Origin: Chionis minor | Lineage: Eukaryota; Chordata; Aves; Charadriiformes; Chionididae | Direction of reading: 5' to 3' | DNA length: 64,000 nucleotides | Assembly: GCA_013398295.1 (NCBI GenBank) | Contig: VZSF01003260.1 | Span: 942,580 to 1,006,579 of the forward strand | Shown: positions 34,601-47,510 of the stretch, piece after piece | How positions within the stretch are numbered: position 1 is the stretch's first letter | How the letters are laid out: the number at the start of each line of letters is the position of its first letter | Translations under genes and position numbers: made by a program | The notes under the pieces: generated by a model | What the model was told of the DNA's origin: nothing | What the model saw: only the letters and a program-made list of their open reading frames with translations | The model's database searches: none

Positions 34601-37600
34601 CAGAGACACATATTGATCACATTGTGACAAGGTTAAACCAAATCTCATTTCCACTATACGTAAAATGTATAAGTATTCTGGATAGATGGCAGATGACTTC
34701 TGGATGTAATGACTGCTACAATATTTAACAGCTGCCAGTTTAATTTTATCTAAAATTCTTAAGCTGCCTTCTTTCTGTTTCTATGTATTATTCATTAGGT
34801 GTTTGTTTGAAAACCTCCTGCTAAACTGTGATTCAGAAATAGCATGTTTAAAACCAAGTGATGTTGCCAATGGGATGAAAATCTGCTTATGCTAAAGTCC
34901 TCAGGAATTTGTCAGAGAGCAGAGCAGGAACAGATAGGACCTTTCCCTCTGCTGCTACAAGGAGGTAGAGACAAAGAGCTCAGACATTGCCTACATGCCT
35001 GCCATAGCAGAAATCTTAAGATCCATTTACTGAAGATAATTACAATACCTTATGCAGATCTTTGTACAATACATAGTTGCTCTCTTTGGGAAGTCAGCAC
35101 CTTCCGTATGAAAATAAAGACTATCAGCTTCCTGATAGTCCAAAGGATTCTCAGACCAAAGGATTCTGAGAATCATAATGCCAAATGCCAGCCCTGGCCA
35201 GGCCATTCTATGGGAGGTGACGTAGAAGGGAACATTTTAGCATCCATGGGAATTAAAATGAGTTGAGATTTGTCACTTGACAATGGCTTTTATATTGCTT
35301 GTGAGCAGCAGCTGCACTCAAAGTGGCCAAGAAGTGGCTTTATAGATGCCCTGGAACAAGTGGGATGGGATCAAGATAATGGCGCTTATGCAAGGCAGCT
35401 CTGCAGAAATGTATACATACAACACTGGTCTCCCGCTGGGAAAGATCTGCAGAACTGGCTAGTCCCGCTTGGATGCCTACCAGGCAGTTGAGAATCAGAT
35501 GTATTTTGGGATAACAGCCCAGCCTTTGAGAATAAGTTGTTGCTCCACATCTTCCAGCCCACAGGCCAGCTCTGCCCTAGTAAGCCAGCTCAGAGCCCCG
35601 CAGAGGGGCAGGATCGTGCTCTGGGATACCCCCTTACTGTTAACGCTTTGAAGGAGCTGAAGAGAGAGTAACTGAGGGCTGCCAGGTACCTTGGGTTACC
35701 CACAGCCACTGGAGAAAACTGCCACCACTTCACATCGCTACAGTGTGGGTACACAATACCAAAGGAAGGGACTGTCATTTGCAGCAGCAGGTGACCCTTT
35801 CTCGTAACGGTGGAGGGTCCCGTGTCACTAGAGTAGAGGGTCCTCGGGAGTAGCGAGGTGGTGATGCAATTCAAAGAGTAAAAAAGGCAGCTTGTGACAC
35901 ACAGGAGGATGCGCCTTCATTTGTGGACATGCAGATTTCCTGGGAAGGTTTGCCCAGTGAAGCAAGGGCTGCTGGCATCTGCTACACAATTTGTACAGTC
36001 TTTGCCCTGTCATGTTTATCCAACTTTTGTAATTTCTGAGAAATCATTCTTTAGGACTTAAAAGCATTACAAATGGTCTCTAACCAATCTCTTTATTATC
36101 AATTATTATAATCTTTCCTCTTTGACAGAATAAGAGCGACTTTTCCATGAGGGATGAGTAGACCATATGTGCAGAAATACCAGGAGGGCCTGGAAAAAAC
36201 AGAGTGACAATGCATAGATGAAAATTAAATGGCTCATCATGCTTGGAATTGATCTAAATCAACACAGCACTCAAAATGCCAAGAGCTCCCATGGCTCCTT
36301 ACCATAAGGCTGTTACCAGCAGCTAAGCAGAATTGGTGAAATGTTTTAAAAAGATACATAATTCTACAGTGAGATGCTGTAAATATTAAGAAAGAAAACA
36401 CATGCGTTATACTTTTAACAGTTCCTTATCCAAATTTAAGCTTATTAAAAAAGAACTTAAAGTTGATATGAATCAAGACTACATTTAAAACATGTACTGC
36501 TGCTGTTAGGGAAACAAGGTTCACCAGCAGACTCCTTTTTTTTAAATTTATTTTTTAATTTTTAATAGACAAAATATTATAGTTGGAAAACCAGCCAAGT
36601 TTGGGGTGTGTAAATCCTTCTTTAGCACTCACTGCTGTCATACTGTCATTGAGAGAGTTCTCTACGGACACTGCTCAAACAAAACTGCTCAGAAATCTGC
36701 AGCTGGTTTAATTCTGTCTAGAGTAGTAAATAGAATTTAACACTATTAGTTGAGAGGAAGCAGCATGAAAAGGGGCTTTAGAAATAGTTTTATTTTCCAA
36801 AGTAGGTAGGGATTCATTTTTAGGTGCATAAATATGCTTTAGGATCTGGGTTGTGTTAAAAGTATGAATTATCTAGGGATATGAGGTGGAATTAGAGACA
36901 ATAATATGCATGTGCAAATTCACATAAAACCCACTGGTTCTAGTAATTGTTGAGATCACTTGGACTAACAATCTGATCAAGACCCCAAAATGTCACATGT
37001 AGACACCCTGATATCTTTTCAAAACCAAACAAAGAAGCTTACTTCGTATTTTAGTTCAAGGCCTATTTCTTTGAAAGTCTTTCCTGAAAGATAATTTTTT
37101 TTCCCATGATGTTTACTTCCAAGGTTACCTTTAACAACCTATTAAATATAAAACTAATAATGCATTAAATGAGAAACATTCCATTACTTTTACTTTCCAT
37201 TTCCCACAAATACCTTCTAACGAAATTCAGCTATACTATGACTAAAGCATTTATCATTCTTGAAACTAACTTTTCACTTTTGGGTATTAAAATTAAATAA
37301 CTTTTTTTCCTTGATTTTAGAGTTAGCATTTGAGCAAGATGAGTCAGCAAGAACATGAGTTACCACAGCTGGCAGCCCTGGGTCATCTATCACCTTCTGT
37401 GCCCATCCTGGTCTACGCAATACGATGCTGCTTTGAAATGCATTGGTCCCAGTGATGAAAATATTTTACCGACTCTTCATTCCCTTAACTTACACCTAGT
37501 ATAAATCAGATCTTTGTACTGATCCTAAACCAGTCCATTCAAATTATATGGAAATAAGTGTTACCTTTTTCCTGACTTCAAAGCTCATCTCCATTTAACG

Positions 37601-38320
37601 TTTCTAGTTATTTCTTCCCTTCTTCTGTATTCCTCACTATACACTGTTTCTTCCTATTTTCTTTTTTCCAGTCACTTCCATCAAGTATCCTGCAAACGTT
37701 GCTATTAGGTGAAAAAAATAACAGCTTTGTCAGGATGCAGAACTGTAGCAGCAGAGCACAAATGACTCTCTGTCTACCTTCACTGCATCTCAAAACAGGG
37801 AGCATAAACATGTCCTGACATCCCCTCTCAGTTTACCGGAAGGAAAAGGTGGGCTATAGAAGATGAGGACAGGAATGTAGTTAGGTAAGATGCCCCTATA
37901 ATGCATAATTCAAAAATCTATATTTCACAGCATACTGCCTTTGACAGGTTTTAACACAAATGAGTGCATTACACATAAACAGAAGGTAATTAAGATTTAA
38001 AATTATGAAGTTGTGTGCGCATGCATTTCTCTAAAAGATTAAAGGGAGCAGCTGAATGTAAACACATATTCATTTAAAAAACGGAATATAAAATATCTCT
38101 GCCATTTCGTGTTTTTCTGCCTGTTTCTACTGGGCAGATTTTAGGTGGACATCTGGAAGGCCGATTGTTTTTCACGATACCTTTGCTCATAGTGCGGCTA
38201 GTACATCTCAAAGGCTGCAAGGGTCTCTTGTGCCATCTCCTGGTTATATTAAGACTTCACATCCACGAAACTGCTACACGAAGGAAGGTAAAAAGTTGCA
38301 GAAGTTTAGCTGAGGCAGCA
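31610..38320. other. intergenic DNA between gene 3 and KNDC1, no gene seen
   Basis: The first few hundred bases are the GC-rich shoulder of the gene 3 promoter, then AT-rich DNA follows. It includes a CATC-type simple repeat near 32965-32990. No coding exon, RNA gene or clear transposon was recognised. In mammals UTF1 lies in this interval; no homolog is visible. Confidence 0.45.
32965..32994. repeat. (CCAT)n / C-rich simple repeat
   Basis: Short run of CCAT units passing into CCACCC and a C-run. Confidence 0.7.
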
Positions 38321-38458
38321 ACAGAATCAATCACAGAATCAGAGAATCATTTAGGTTGGAAAAGACCTTTAAGATCATCGAGTCCAACCCTACCAAGCCC
38401 GCCACGAAACCACATCCCTAAGTCCAACATGACTGCTAAATACCTCCAGGGACGGTGA
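38321..38458 (-). mobile_element. CR1 LINE 3' fragment
   Basis: Reverse complement of a CR1 3' end: tail-like repeats of ACAGAATCA, then the segment reading AGGTTGGAAAAGACC and CATCGAGTCCAACC, characteristic of bird CR1 elements. Only about 135 bp remain, so it is a dead 5'-truncated copy. Left edge uncertain by a few bases. Confidence 0.85.
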
Positions 38459-39622
38459 CACAAGTTCTTGGCAGCTAAGATGACTGGCAAGACTTGTTTG
38501 CCACCCTCCTCCAGCACATGGATACGCATGGTAGGCTTTTACTCTCCTGCTACTTTTAGAATGAAGTAACTTTTCTACTGCATTGGCATATGTATATAAT
38601 GGAAATTCAACATTCCTCTACAACAACTTTCAAATAAGTTCCAGTAACACCTTGGCAACACCTACTCTTTTGCTATGTATCAGTGGAAAAATATAAGTAC
38701 AACCTTGAAAATTCAAGTGATTGGAATACAATGAAATTAATAACCAAATTAATAGTATTCCCTGATTGCAGGTAAATATTTGAGTTTGTGTCTATTCTAC
38801 TTTACTGAGAACACAGAGGGACTGAAGATCACTGCTGAGTCCCTCTGCCTTCCCAGGGACAAGTCCAAGTGGGCCTGGGCAGTTACGACAGTTTTATCTG
38901 ACCTGCTCTTACAAATCGGTAGGAAAGGGGATCCTCCAGGTGTGTTGAGTAACCTGTTCAGTGCTCCACATGAAGCTTTCCAAGATAAAAACTGAAACAG
39001 AATCACCCTTGCTTCAAAATTAATACTGCCTGACTTAAGCTTTACAGAGCATGGAGAAAACTCACTTTGTAGCTACTACAACTTTTCTCAATAACATTTC
39101 ACACACAGAGTCCTGCTCAACCTAATCTTGTCTACATAAGTCACGTTCTTTCATTTTTTCTGTTTCTGCTTTCTAAACATATTCTTATCACAGTCCTCTA
39201 TTCCCTTTCCTTTTGCCTGTATGTATCCCTAAATGCAGAGCCTAAGTGGGAAAGTATTCCTGCTGATGCTTCAATAGTGCCAAACAGAGCAAAATAATTA
39301 CCTTCTGTCATACATGGCTCTCACAGAACGCTTCAGTCCCCCCCCCATCCTTTTTTTTTTTTTCTTTTTGAAAACTGCACACATGGATTCATGTTCAGTT
39401 TGTGATCCATTATGGTCCCCAGAGATTTTTTTCCTGAAGTTCTGCAGTTATTTTTGTCTTTACCCTTCAGAAAAGTAAAAAAGCTTAAATTTAAACCGTC
39501 ATCATGATTATTGAGAATTCTAATCTCGTATGTTGTGAAAGTGTGCTTTCCTTCCTACCCTGTATTACATTGGTAAAAATCCCAGACACAATGGGATCCA
39601 GACCCCACCCATCATAATATGG

Positions 39623-40234
39623 TGTAGGGCGTGAGAAGACTTTGTTACGGTAACCCAGGATAGTTCACCTCCCTCATCAGAGTATGTAGAGTCCCAAGCA
39701 CATCTTATCTTATTGTTACTGTAACCTGGAATAGTTTGCTTCTTCCCATCCGAGCATATAGAGTCCCAAGCACATCTTATCTTGTTGTTCCGGTAACCTG
39801 GAACAGTTCACTTCTTCCCATCCAAGTATGTAGATTCCCAAGAACGTTTTATCTCGTTGTTATGGTAAGCCAGGGTTGTTCGCTTTCCCCTCCATCTGCA
39901 CATATCCCTGAATGGGCACCAAGGTGGCGGCCAGCCGCAGATCTCAGAATTCAGCCAACAGCACCTGCATTACATCAGTTTGCTAATGAGCAAAACAAGA
40001 CATGGCATGTGTACGGTATGTTAATCAGCACAGGTTTTATTACTCACCCCTCCCATGCTTTCCCTTGAGCTTCGTTCCCAAGCAGGGCTCCACTGCATCA
40101 GGTCCCATTTGATTAGCGTCAGTGCCCCAGGATTCCCACATGGAAATGCTACACTTTTGATAAAGCCAAAGTTTTCACTTACTGAGTGTTGTGCCTTGTC
40201 CTGAGGGATCTGCACCTGCTTTTCACTCATAACA
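39623..40234. mobile_element. candidate solo LTR carrying 72-bp tandem repeats
   Basis: The segment begins TGTAGGG and ends ATAACA, flanked by TATGG and TATGC, a possible 5-bp target duplication with one mismatch. It holds the 72-bp repeats near its left end, as enhancer repeats sit in retroviral U3. On the minus strand an AATAAA lies near 40034-40039, which would imply the opposite orientation, so strand is undecided. No retroviral coding sequence is nearby. Supported by structure only. Confidence 0.3.
39640..39895 (+). repeat. 72-bp tandem repeat, about 3.5 units
   Basis: GAGTCCCAAG or variants recur at 39689, 39761 and 39833, exactly 72 bp apart, with similar flanks between. Each unit has a near-palindrome of the form GTTACnGTAACC, most intact in the first two units and decayed in the later ones. 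Confidence 0.85.
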
Positions 40235-43200
40235 TATGCGTAGTCCTACCCCTAATACATCCCACTCAATTTATCTTCACAATTTAACAAACACTGGTAA
40301 TTGAAATTACCCTTTGAAATAACGCATTAACTAGTTGTGTATCTACCTTACAGTACCATTATCTGGATCTTAGCAACCTAATACATAATCAGGTCAGGTG
40401 GATCCATTGTCAAGGGGTTTATTGACTTTAAAAACAAAACAAGATGTTGTATGCTATCTACTATGACAGTTACCCTGACAAAGAAGACTGTTCAGTTATT
40501 TTTAAATTATTTTACAGACAAATGCATGTTAGCCTTTTAAATCGGCCTCTATGCTTGCAGATTTTTAGACAGCTTTTTCAATAACTCTTCAGGTATCAAA
40601 GACCGTTTGGTTGATTCCCCAGGTCATTCCCTTTACCTTGCCTTTCAACTCATTCTCCATGCTCTTCCCCACTTTTATTTTCTGGTTCTCTGGGAACTCA
40701 CTAATTCTCCTTCAATCAAAAATATAATCATTCCAAGGTTATTCCGGTTTTACTCCTTATTATTATAATACAGATTTAATCAGAATTTAAAGTTCTAATA
40801 CATCTAATTGGCTTGATAATCTCCCATTCTGATCTGCACTCCTGTTTTCTGGTTAACTTTGATCACAGTACACATTGTATAGAGGGTAGGGAGTGAAACA
40901 GCAAGCACTTCAGGCTTTTGCACTATCAGATATTTATTCACCTCTGCTGGTAAGCGGAGAACTTGTATTGTATAATAGAAAATTGTTTAAGAATCCATTT
41001 TTATTGGTTTGCTTTTACCTTGCTGTCAATAGCATTTTTGTCTGTCCAGTTTTATTCCTAACCTGCTGTGCTGTTCTTTTATACTTATTCTTGCCAATGC
41101 AGCCTTCTTGTTTCTGCCTTTTTCCATATTCTTTTTTGATTTTTTTCCAGGTCATTGATGAGTCCCTAATGCAGCCACACTGCTCTGTCAGTTTTCTTTC
41201 CTTTGTGTGAGGATAGACTGTTGTTATGCTTAAAAAATGGCCTGTTTTAGAAACCTCTTTTTAGAAACCCTCAGCTCTTCTGAACTTCTCCATGCTTTAG
41301 AATTCCTTTCCTAGGACCTTATGTACCAATTTCTTGAGTTTATTGAAGTTTTCTTTTTTGAAGCCCACTGTTGTTATTCTGCTTCTTTCATCCCCTTCTG
41401 TCCTTCGAATCATGAACTCTGTTGTCTCATGGTAACTTTCATCTTGATTGCTTTCCATCTTCAGACTTTCAACTAATTTCTCTCTATTAATCACAGTAAG
41501 ATCTTAAATAGTAGCCTGTTTGTACAAATGAAGCCTCCACACTCTCTCTCTGGCTGATGATCAGTTACTGACCCCGTACTATGGCACCTAGCCCTTTTAT
41601 AATTTAAACACCAAAAAATTATGTAGGCCTGTCTTCAGATTCTAAACCAACTATATACATTTTTGACATACATTTTAGTATTCTTTCCCCTTGTCTTTCC
41701 TTCCTTCCTTCCTTGGCTTGTTCCCTCCAATACTTTGCAACAGCATTTTGTGTACTACAGGTCTAGCTTTTCCCCATTATTCCCCCGTGCTCCCAGCACT
41801 GGCTCAGACACCCCAAGCTATGTCTGTACTGTCCCCATGCCAGACTCAGACCAAAGCACATCATAGCTGCCGTCAGAGGGATAAGCAGATGGTATGGGTT
41901 ATGTCCTGTGAAGGACAGTGTACTGCACTATGTTCCTTGGTCTGAACAAGCAAAAAATGAAGGGACTATTCATGACATTTTAAAACGCATCATCCTTGCA
42001 ATTTTCAATGCAGCCAAAGATATTCAGTAATTCATCAGCTACCTCACCTTATGTGTCTGGTGACCTACTGCGGTTCCCCACATCTTTTTCCAGGTTTCAG
42101 TCTTTTGGTCAATTATCTTTTATTTAAGTAATTATTTAAATAATTTTTGGGGATTTTGTATTCCCAACAATGGTCTTCAACAGATTTATCCAACCTTTGT
42201 CCTGCAGTTTACCTTCATGGAGAAAAGTTACTTTGCTAACAAGTGTGGATCTAGATACACCCAGCTCAGGAGTTGTCTGTTCTTTTTTGGCCTCTTATCT
42301 TCAAGTCCTTTGCCCTTTTACTTCCTTGAATTAAGAAATAGAGAATTAGGAGATACCTTGAGAGGATATTGAGACACTGCTTCCCCAGCATAAGTGACTT
42401 TATTCTTTACCCTCCCTTTTCCACAAAAACCCCATTAAGCCTAATCTACATTTGTGCAGCCGGATTATCCTGGAACTTTGCATATATCTGTGTAACATAC
42501 CTTATTTTATTGTGTGTCAATTTTCCAAGTTGTCAAGATAATTTTAAACTTCAATCATCATCTTCAACATGCCTGCAGAACCCCACACAAACCAGAGCAT
42601 ATTAATGAAGGCATGAAGTAATACCAAATGCAGGCAGGCCTCTCCAGAGCCTTACGGGACACAACCTTGCATTTTTATAACAAGCCACTGTCAGCCACTC
42701 TGTGGTTATCCAAACAAAGACGGATCTGTCATTTTGCAGTTTTTTTTTTTTTTCTAGACCCGTTCCACTAGCTTGTTTGGAAAAAAAAAAAAGAGAGTAT
42801 CTGTTACTTAAGTGAATAATTTACTACTATTACTGTTTATGAGCTTTATGAGATATGATCACAAATAAGCATCTATTTGCAGAGATTTTAATTCTGATTC
42901 TGATGCTTAGGTTCCCCCATGCCCAGTCAAGCTTTCCAAATTATGTCTCTCTGATAATGGCAAATTGTTTCATTATGACAATTAAGTTCTGCCAGTTTAA
43001 AAAAACAGTAGCTATTTTAGTGTCTAAAATCAGTTTGTATTCAATCTACATAATGCCAACATCAGAATGAGACCAACTTTAGCATTAGAATGAATATTAA
43101 ATTAAATAATCTTACAGTTAAGACACAGGACAGATTTACAAGCCAGTAATTAAACCCCTGCCTTTTAGGCAAGTTACAAAAACATCATTTACATTAGACC

Positions 43201-46200
43201 AAAAATCAATAAACACATTGATGAAAAGACCAGATCCTAGACTAGATTACCGCAACGGCCTGATGTGATATGACAACTGCCAATTCCACTTGCACGTGAG
43301 ACATTGAAGTGTCACTGACCAGGAAGCACACTAAAATAATGGCAGGCTGAAGCTGCCCTGGCACATTTTCATGTCGCTCGCAAAGAATCTTTACACAACA
43401 GCTAAAAGCCTTCTTCAAACATTGCAACAGAAGAAACTAAAGAGCTTCTCTCTGCAAAGGGAGAGAAGAAGATTGTGCAAATCGAAGTTTCTAATCTACA
43501 GGGGTTGTTATCACTCATTGACAGATTGAAAACAGCCACATATAAAGGTCCTTCCAACTTTTTGCTGCAGGAATTTTTAAATAGAGATTGGAAAGGCAGA
43601 ATGGTTCATTCTCACATGTATTTTAGAGAGTTATCAGAGTATGAAATCACATTAAAAAACCCAATGGCATCTAGTCATTTATTGGTACTTAAAATACTTA
43701 CAAGATTTCTCGGGGAAAAAACCTTTTATAATGAAAATTGTAGTGGGGGCAGTTAAAAGGACTATCTGAAAATTTCTTACATTTACAGTATTCATATTTT
43801 CAATAACTAAATGAAGACAAAAAAATTATAGGTGAAGAATACCTTTTAGTAAGTCAAATCACAAAAATGACCACTCAGTTAAACTTGATTTATGGGGCTT
43901 GAGTTTTCAAATACTGTTCAACTCTGCATTTCCAATGTTTTGAGACTGCTTCTAAAGCTCAACATGTACTTTACAATACCTATTTATAAAGATGTTTTGA
44001 GAAAGAAGATTTTTCTGGGGAAAAAAAAAACCCAAGGAAAAACTCTAAACAGAACATAGCATGTAAGTTAAAGGTGTATATGCTTTGTATTGTATTCGAG
44101 CAAATATGAGAGAGAAAAATAATTTATCTGCACTCTTTCTCTCATTGTAATATCAAGGATTGAAACAATCAACCATATGTTTAACACTGAAAAATTATTG
44201 TTAGCTTTCTTCCTTTCAAATTGTAGTTTATTCACTTGTTCTTTAGGAACATATTTCCTAAAATATGAATCCTTTGCAGATCACATACAGTACTCAGAAG
44301 TTATGAGTCTCAGCAATGCTTACGAAACCAATCCAATATATAAAGGAAGAATGTAGAAAACCATAAAAGCAAAGCTTAGAAGTGGTTGAAAAATTTCCAA
44401 TTAAAGAAATTTGTCAAAAATCATGAATCAGTGTTGATTCATGAAATATTTCTAGCTTCTTGGTTTGGGTTTCTACAGAATAGTAGGATCCAATTGAATT
44501 CATTCCTGTTTCCTGGCAGACTTCTGGAGGTGTTGGAGCTGGAAACCTGTTTTCAAATGCAGGTAGTGTAACTAGGACACTTCCCAGTTCTCCACAGGAG
44601 ACCTGAAAACCCCAGGGATCCTGGGGACAGACACCTGCAAGGGACACAGGAAGAGCACCAATGCACAGAGCAACTGGGAAGGCTCCCAAGGAGCAGACTT
44701 GGCTTCAGAAATTCCATGGGTCACTGTCTGAAAAGTAAACAACATAAAAACAAGATGAGGGAAGTGTGGAAAAAAATGAAGAACTAGGACAGCTGGTGGC
44801 AATTCTGGCTTAAAGAACAAACTCAATTTTTTTTTTTTCCAAACATTCTAATTTGGTATTGGAATGGAAACATGGGGCCAGACTGCATAGTGCCTCATTT
44901 ATGCAATACAATTACTGATGCCAATAATGTTTTGCCAACTAGATAGAACTGAACTTGCATCTTTGACACGTTCTGTCCTGTGTTTTCTTTTAAAAGGACA
45001 TTCCCCACAAAGAGAGAAAACTTTAGCCCAACCTTCCTGCTTGTTAGTCATAAAAAAGCAGTACAGTTACATACTAGACATAATTTTATTCTGAAATCTG
45101 TGTCACACAAGATGTGCATACATCAGTGTTCATGGACAAAAGCAAATCAGTTTCCTTGTAAAAGAGTGCTTTTTTTTTCCCCAATAGGTATTTACATTTT
45201 TCTTTTTTGTTGTGGGGTTGTGTCAAAATACAAAATCTTAAATATCCGATTGATGAAAACACCCCAAAGTAGTACCATAACTCAATCCTATACATTTATA
45301 GCAATAGAAGGTCTGAAACACTGAAGCATTCATTATACAGAAGACATGAGATGATCTTAAAATTCTTGTATAGCACCAGTTATTGTCACAGAATAAACAT
45401 AATTTTCCTAGATGTAGTGGTCGCTTTAAATCCTGATAAAAACTGTAAGAAATAGATGAGCTAATTATCACAAATGCAAAATATAAATGAGAAGTAAATC
45501 CACAAAAGCAATTTCAACAGTCTGACTGGCAAATATATAAAATGAATTTATTAAGATCATGTGATTAGCAAGTTTTGTGGAGTTCTTTACATTAGTAAAG
45601 CTTATACTACTTAAAATTTTGCTGTCTTTCAAAGGCAAGGCGTGGCTTTAAGTGAATGGTAATTTTTAATTGAGATAAACCAAACAACTACTAATAAAAA
45701 CAATTCTTTAAAATAAATGCATATAGATCAAATATGTGAAATGTATGTCTGAAGATAAGGTTATAATTAACATTCTGAAATCACTGTATAATATAAAGAT
45801 AGGAGGTAAAGATTAAATGTTTTCACATTCGGCAATTTTTAGAGAAATAGCAACATATTTTACTTCCTTAAGGGTAAGTCAGAATATTACAATTAATGAC
45901 ATGCTAAACCTACACATGGTAAAAACACAAAATAAATCATCTTAAAAGTAGAACAAATGCAAGAAAACCCTGTTGAGGACTGAGTTCTCCAGTGTTTAAA
46001 AGGTAGTATTAATATACTAGCATGAAAAACTGACTGAGGTATTTAACAGAAAGTATGGACATTCCTTGTTTTTACTGAGAAAGATGCAAAGCGAGTGTCC
46101 TGTGATGTATATATTGCTGTTACTGACATGAGAAAATGAAAATCTTTCCCCTTAAACATTGAAGAAACTACAATTTAACATGTGCACATGCATTTCTGTC

Positions 46201-47290
46201 AAATACAATAGTATAATTTGCAAAATACTGGAGATGTGCACATTCCCATTTCTCGCATCATTATCTTTCCTCCATCACTAAATGTGCCAAGACAGTTAGT
46301 TCACATCTGCTCTTCACATCTCTCAAAACATTTTCTTTTTCTTTTTTTTTTTTTTTTAAACACAGTTCTAGCAAAAAACTTTCAGGACAGAACTCATTTT
46401 AGCTGTTCCTTGCCTTTCCCTGCTTCTCTTCCAATACTACCATTGTTCCCTCTGGTAGAAACACCTGTAACTAATTTGTAGCCTTAACATTTTGGTCTTG
46501 CATAAACCTGGGTAGCTCGACAAACTTGCTAGCAATAGCATCACATTTCATTGCCATTTAGAAGGTCTCACAAGTATAAGCTCTATGAATAGGTTAGCAC
46601 CAAAGTTTTACAAGTTGCAGGTCCAAATTTCACACCGTTATCTTCTATTTAATGCTGCTGGAGCACTGCAATCTACAAAAGCAACCTCAGGAGCAAAAGC
46701 CAGAATCAAATGTGCATACGTACGTACACAGATTGGCAAAGTGAGTCTTGTGCCAAATACAGGAAAAAAGAAAGCGCAATTTCACATTTACTGTTTTCAC
46801 AAGGCCACGAGGTCAGAAGCAGAGCAACAAATTGGCAATATTTAGATTCAGATCTTACTTTCATTTGGAAACAGGTTAGTTCAATGACATTAAGACAAAA
46901 AAAGAAAGTTGCAGCATAGCATTCCTCTCCTTCCTTAGTACGCTTGAAGAAAAAGACGACAAATTATTTAAGTCAAATATAGTTTTCATGATGCGCAACA
47001 TAAAAGCAAGACAAGACACACCAACAGTCAAAGGATAGCAGAGGATCTGTGTCCCTGAATTATATGCACACTGTGACAGGATACAAGTGTACTATGTTTA
47101 TATAAAAATATATTCAGCAATTAATGAACTATACTCTGAACTCTGCCAGGCCACCTTTATGACAGAAGCTTTAATTTTAACTTATTTCCACCATACTTTT
47201 TATACTTTTGTTTGTGGGTTGATTTTTTTTTATGCTAAAGAACAGTGACAAAATTAATCATCCTTTTCATCTATTCTCTCTCTTTACTTT
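40235..47290. other. intergenic DNA and 3' flank of KNDC1, no gene seen
   Basis: AT-rich. A short CCTT repeat lies near 41696-41714. The region about 41300-41500 has a 65-codon minus-strand ORF with Lys/Glu-rich composition and resembles an old interspersed repeat I cannot name. No exon was recognised. Confidence 0.4.
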
Positions 47291-47294
47291 TATC

Positions 47295-47306
47295 TTTATT
47301 TTTATT
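47295..47306 (-). terminator. candidate poly(A) signals of KNDC1
   Basis: Two back-to-back AATAAA hexamers on the minus strand (47301-47306 and 47295-47300), about 205 bp below the KNDC1 stop codon. Confidence 0.4.
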
Positions 47307-47510
47307 CTTTTGATCTGTCATCCAGTTGCCAGGGATTCAAATCTCATTACTCAGCATTTTATAATTCCATGCCAAGAAATACAATAATTTCAACTTGAGA
47401 TAGTATTTTAAGTCACTTAAGTATTTGCTTGGGAATTGGTCCAGGAGATGAAGTGAACTTAATCCAGTTTACAATTTACACTTGGAATAGAACAGATGAA
47501 ATGTAAATAA

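Noticed and set aside
31610..47290. UTF1 or a fourth homeobox gene between gene 3 and KNDC1
   Set aside because: No WFQNRR-type segment or other homeobox exon was found on either strand in this interval.
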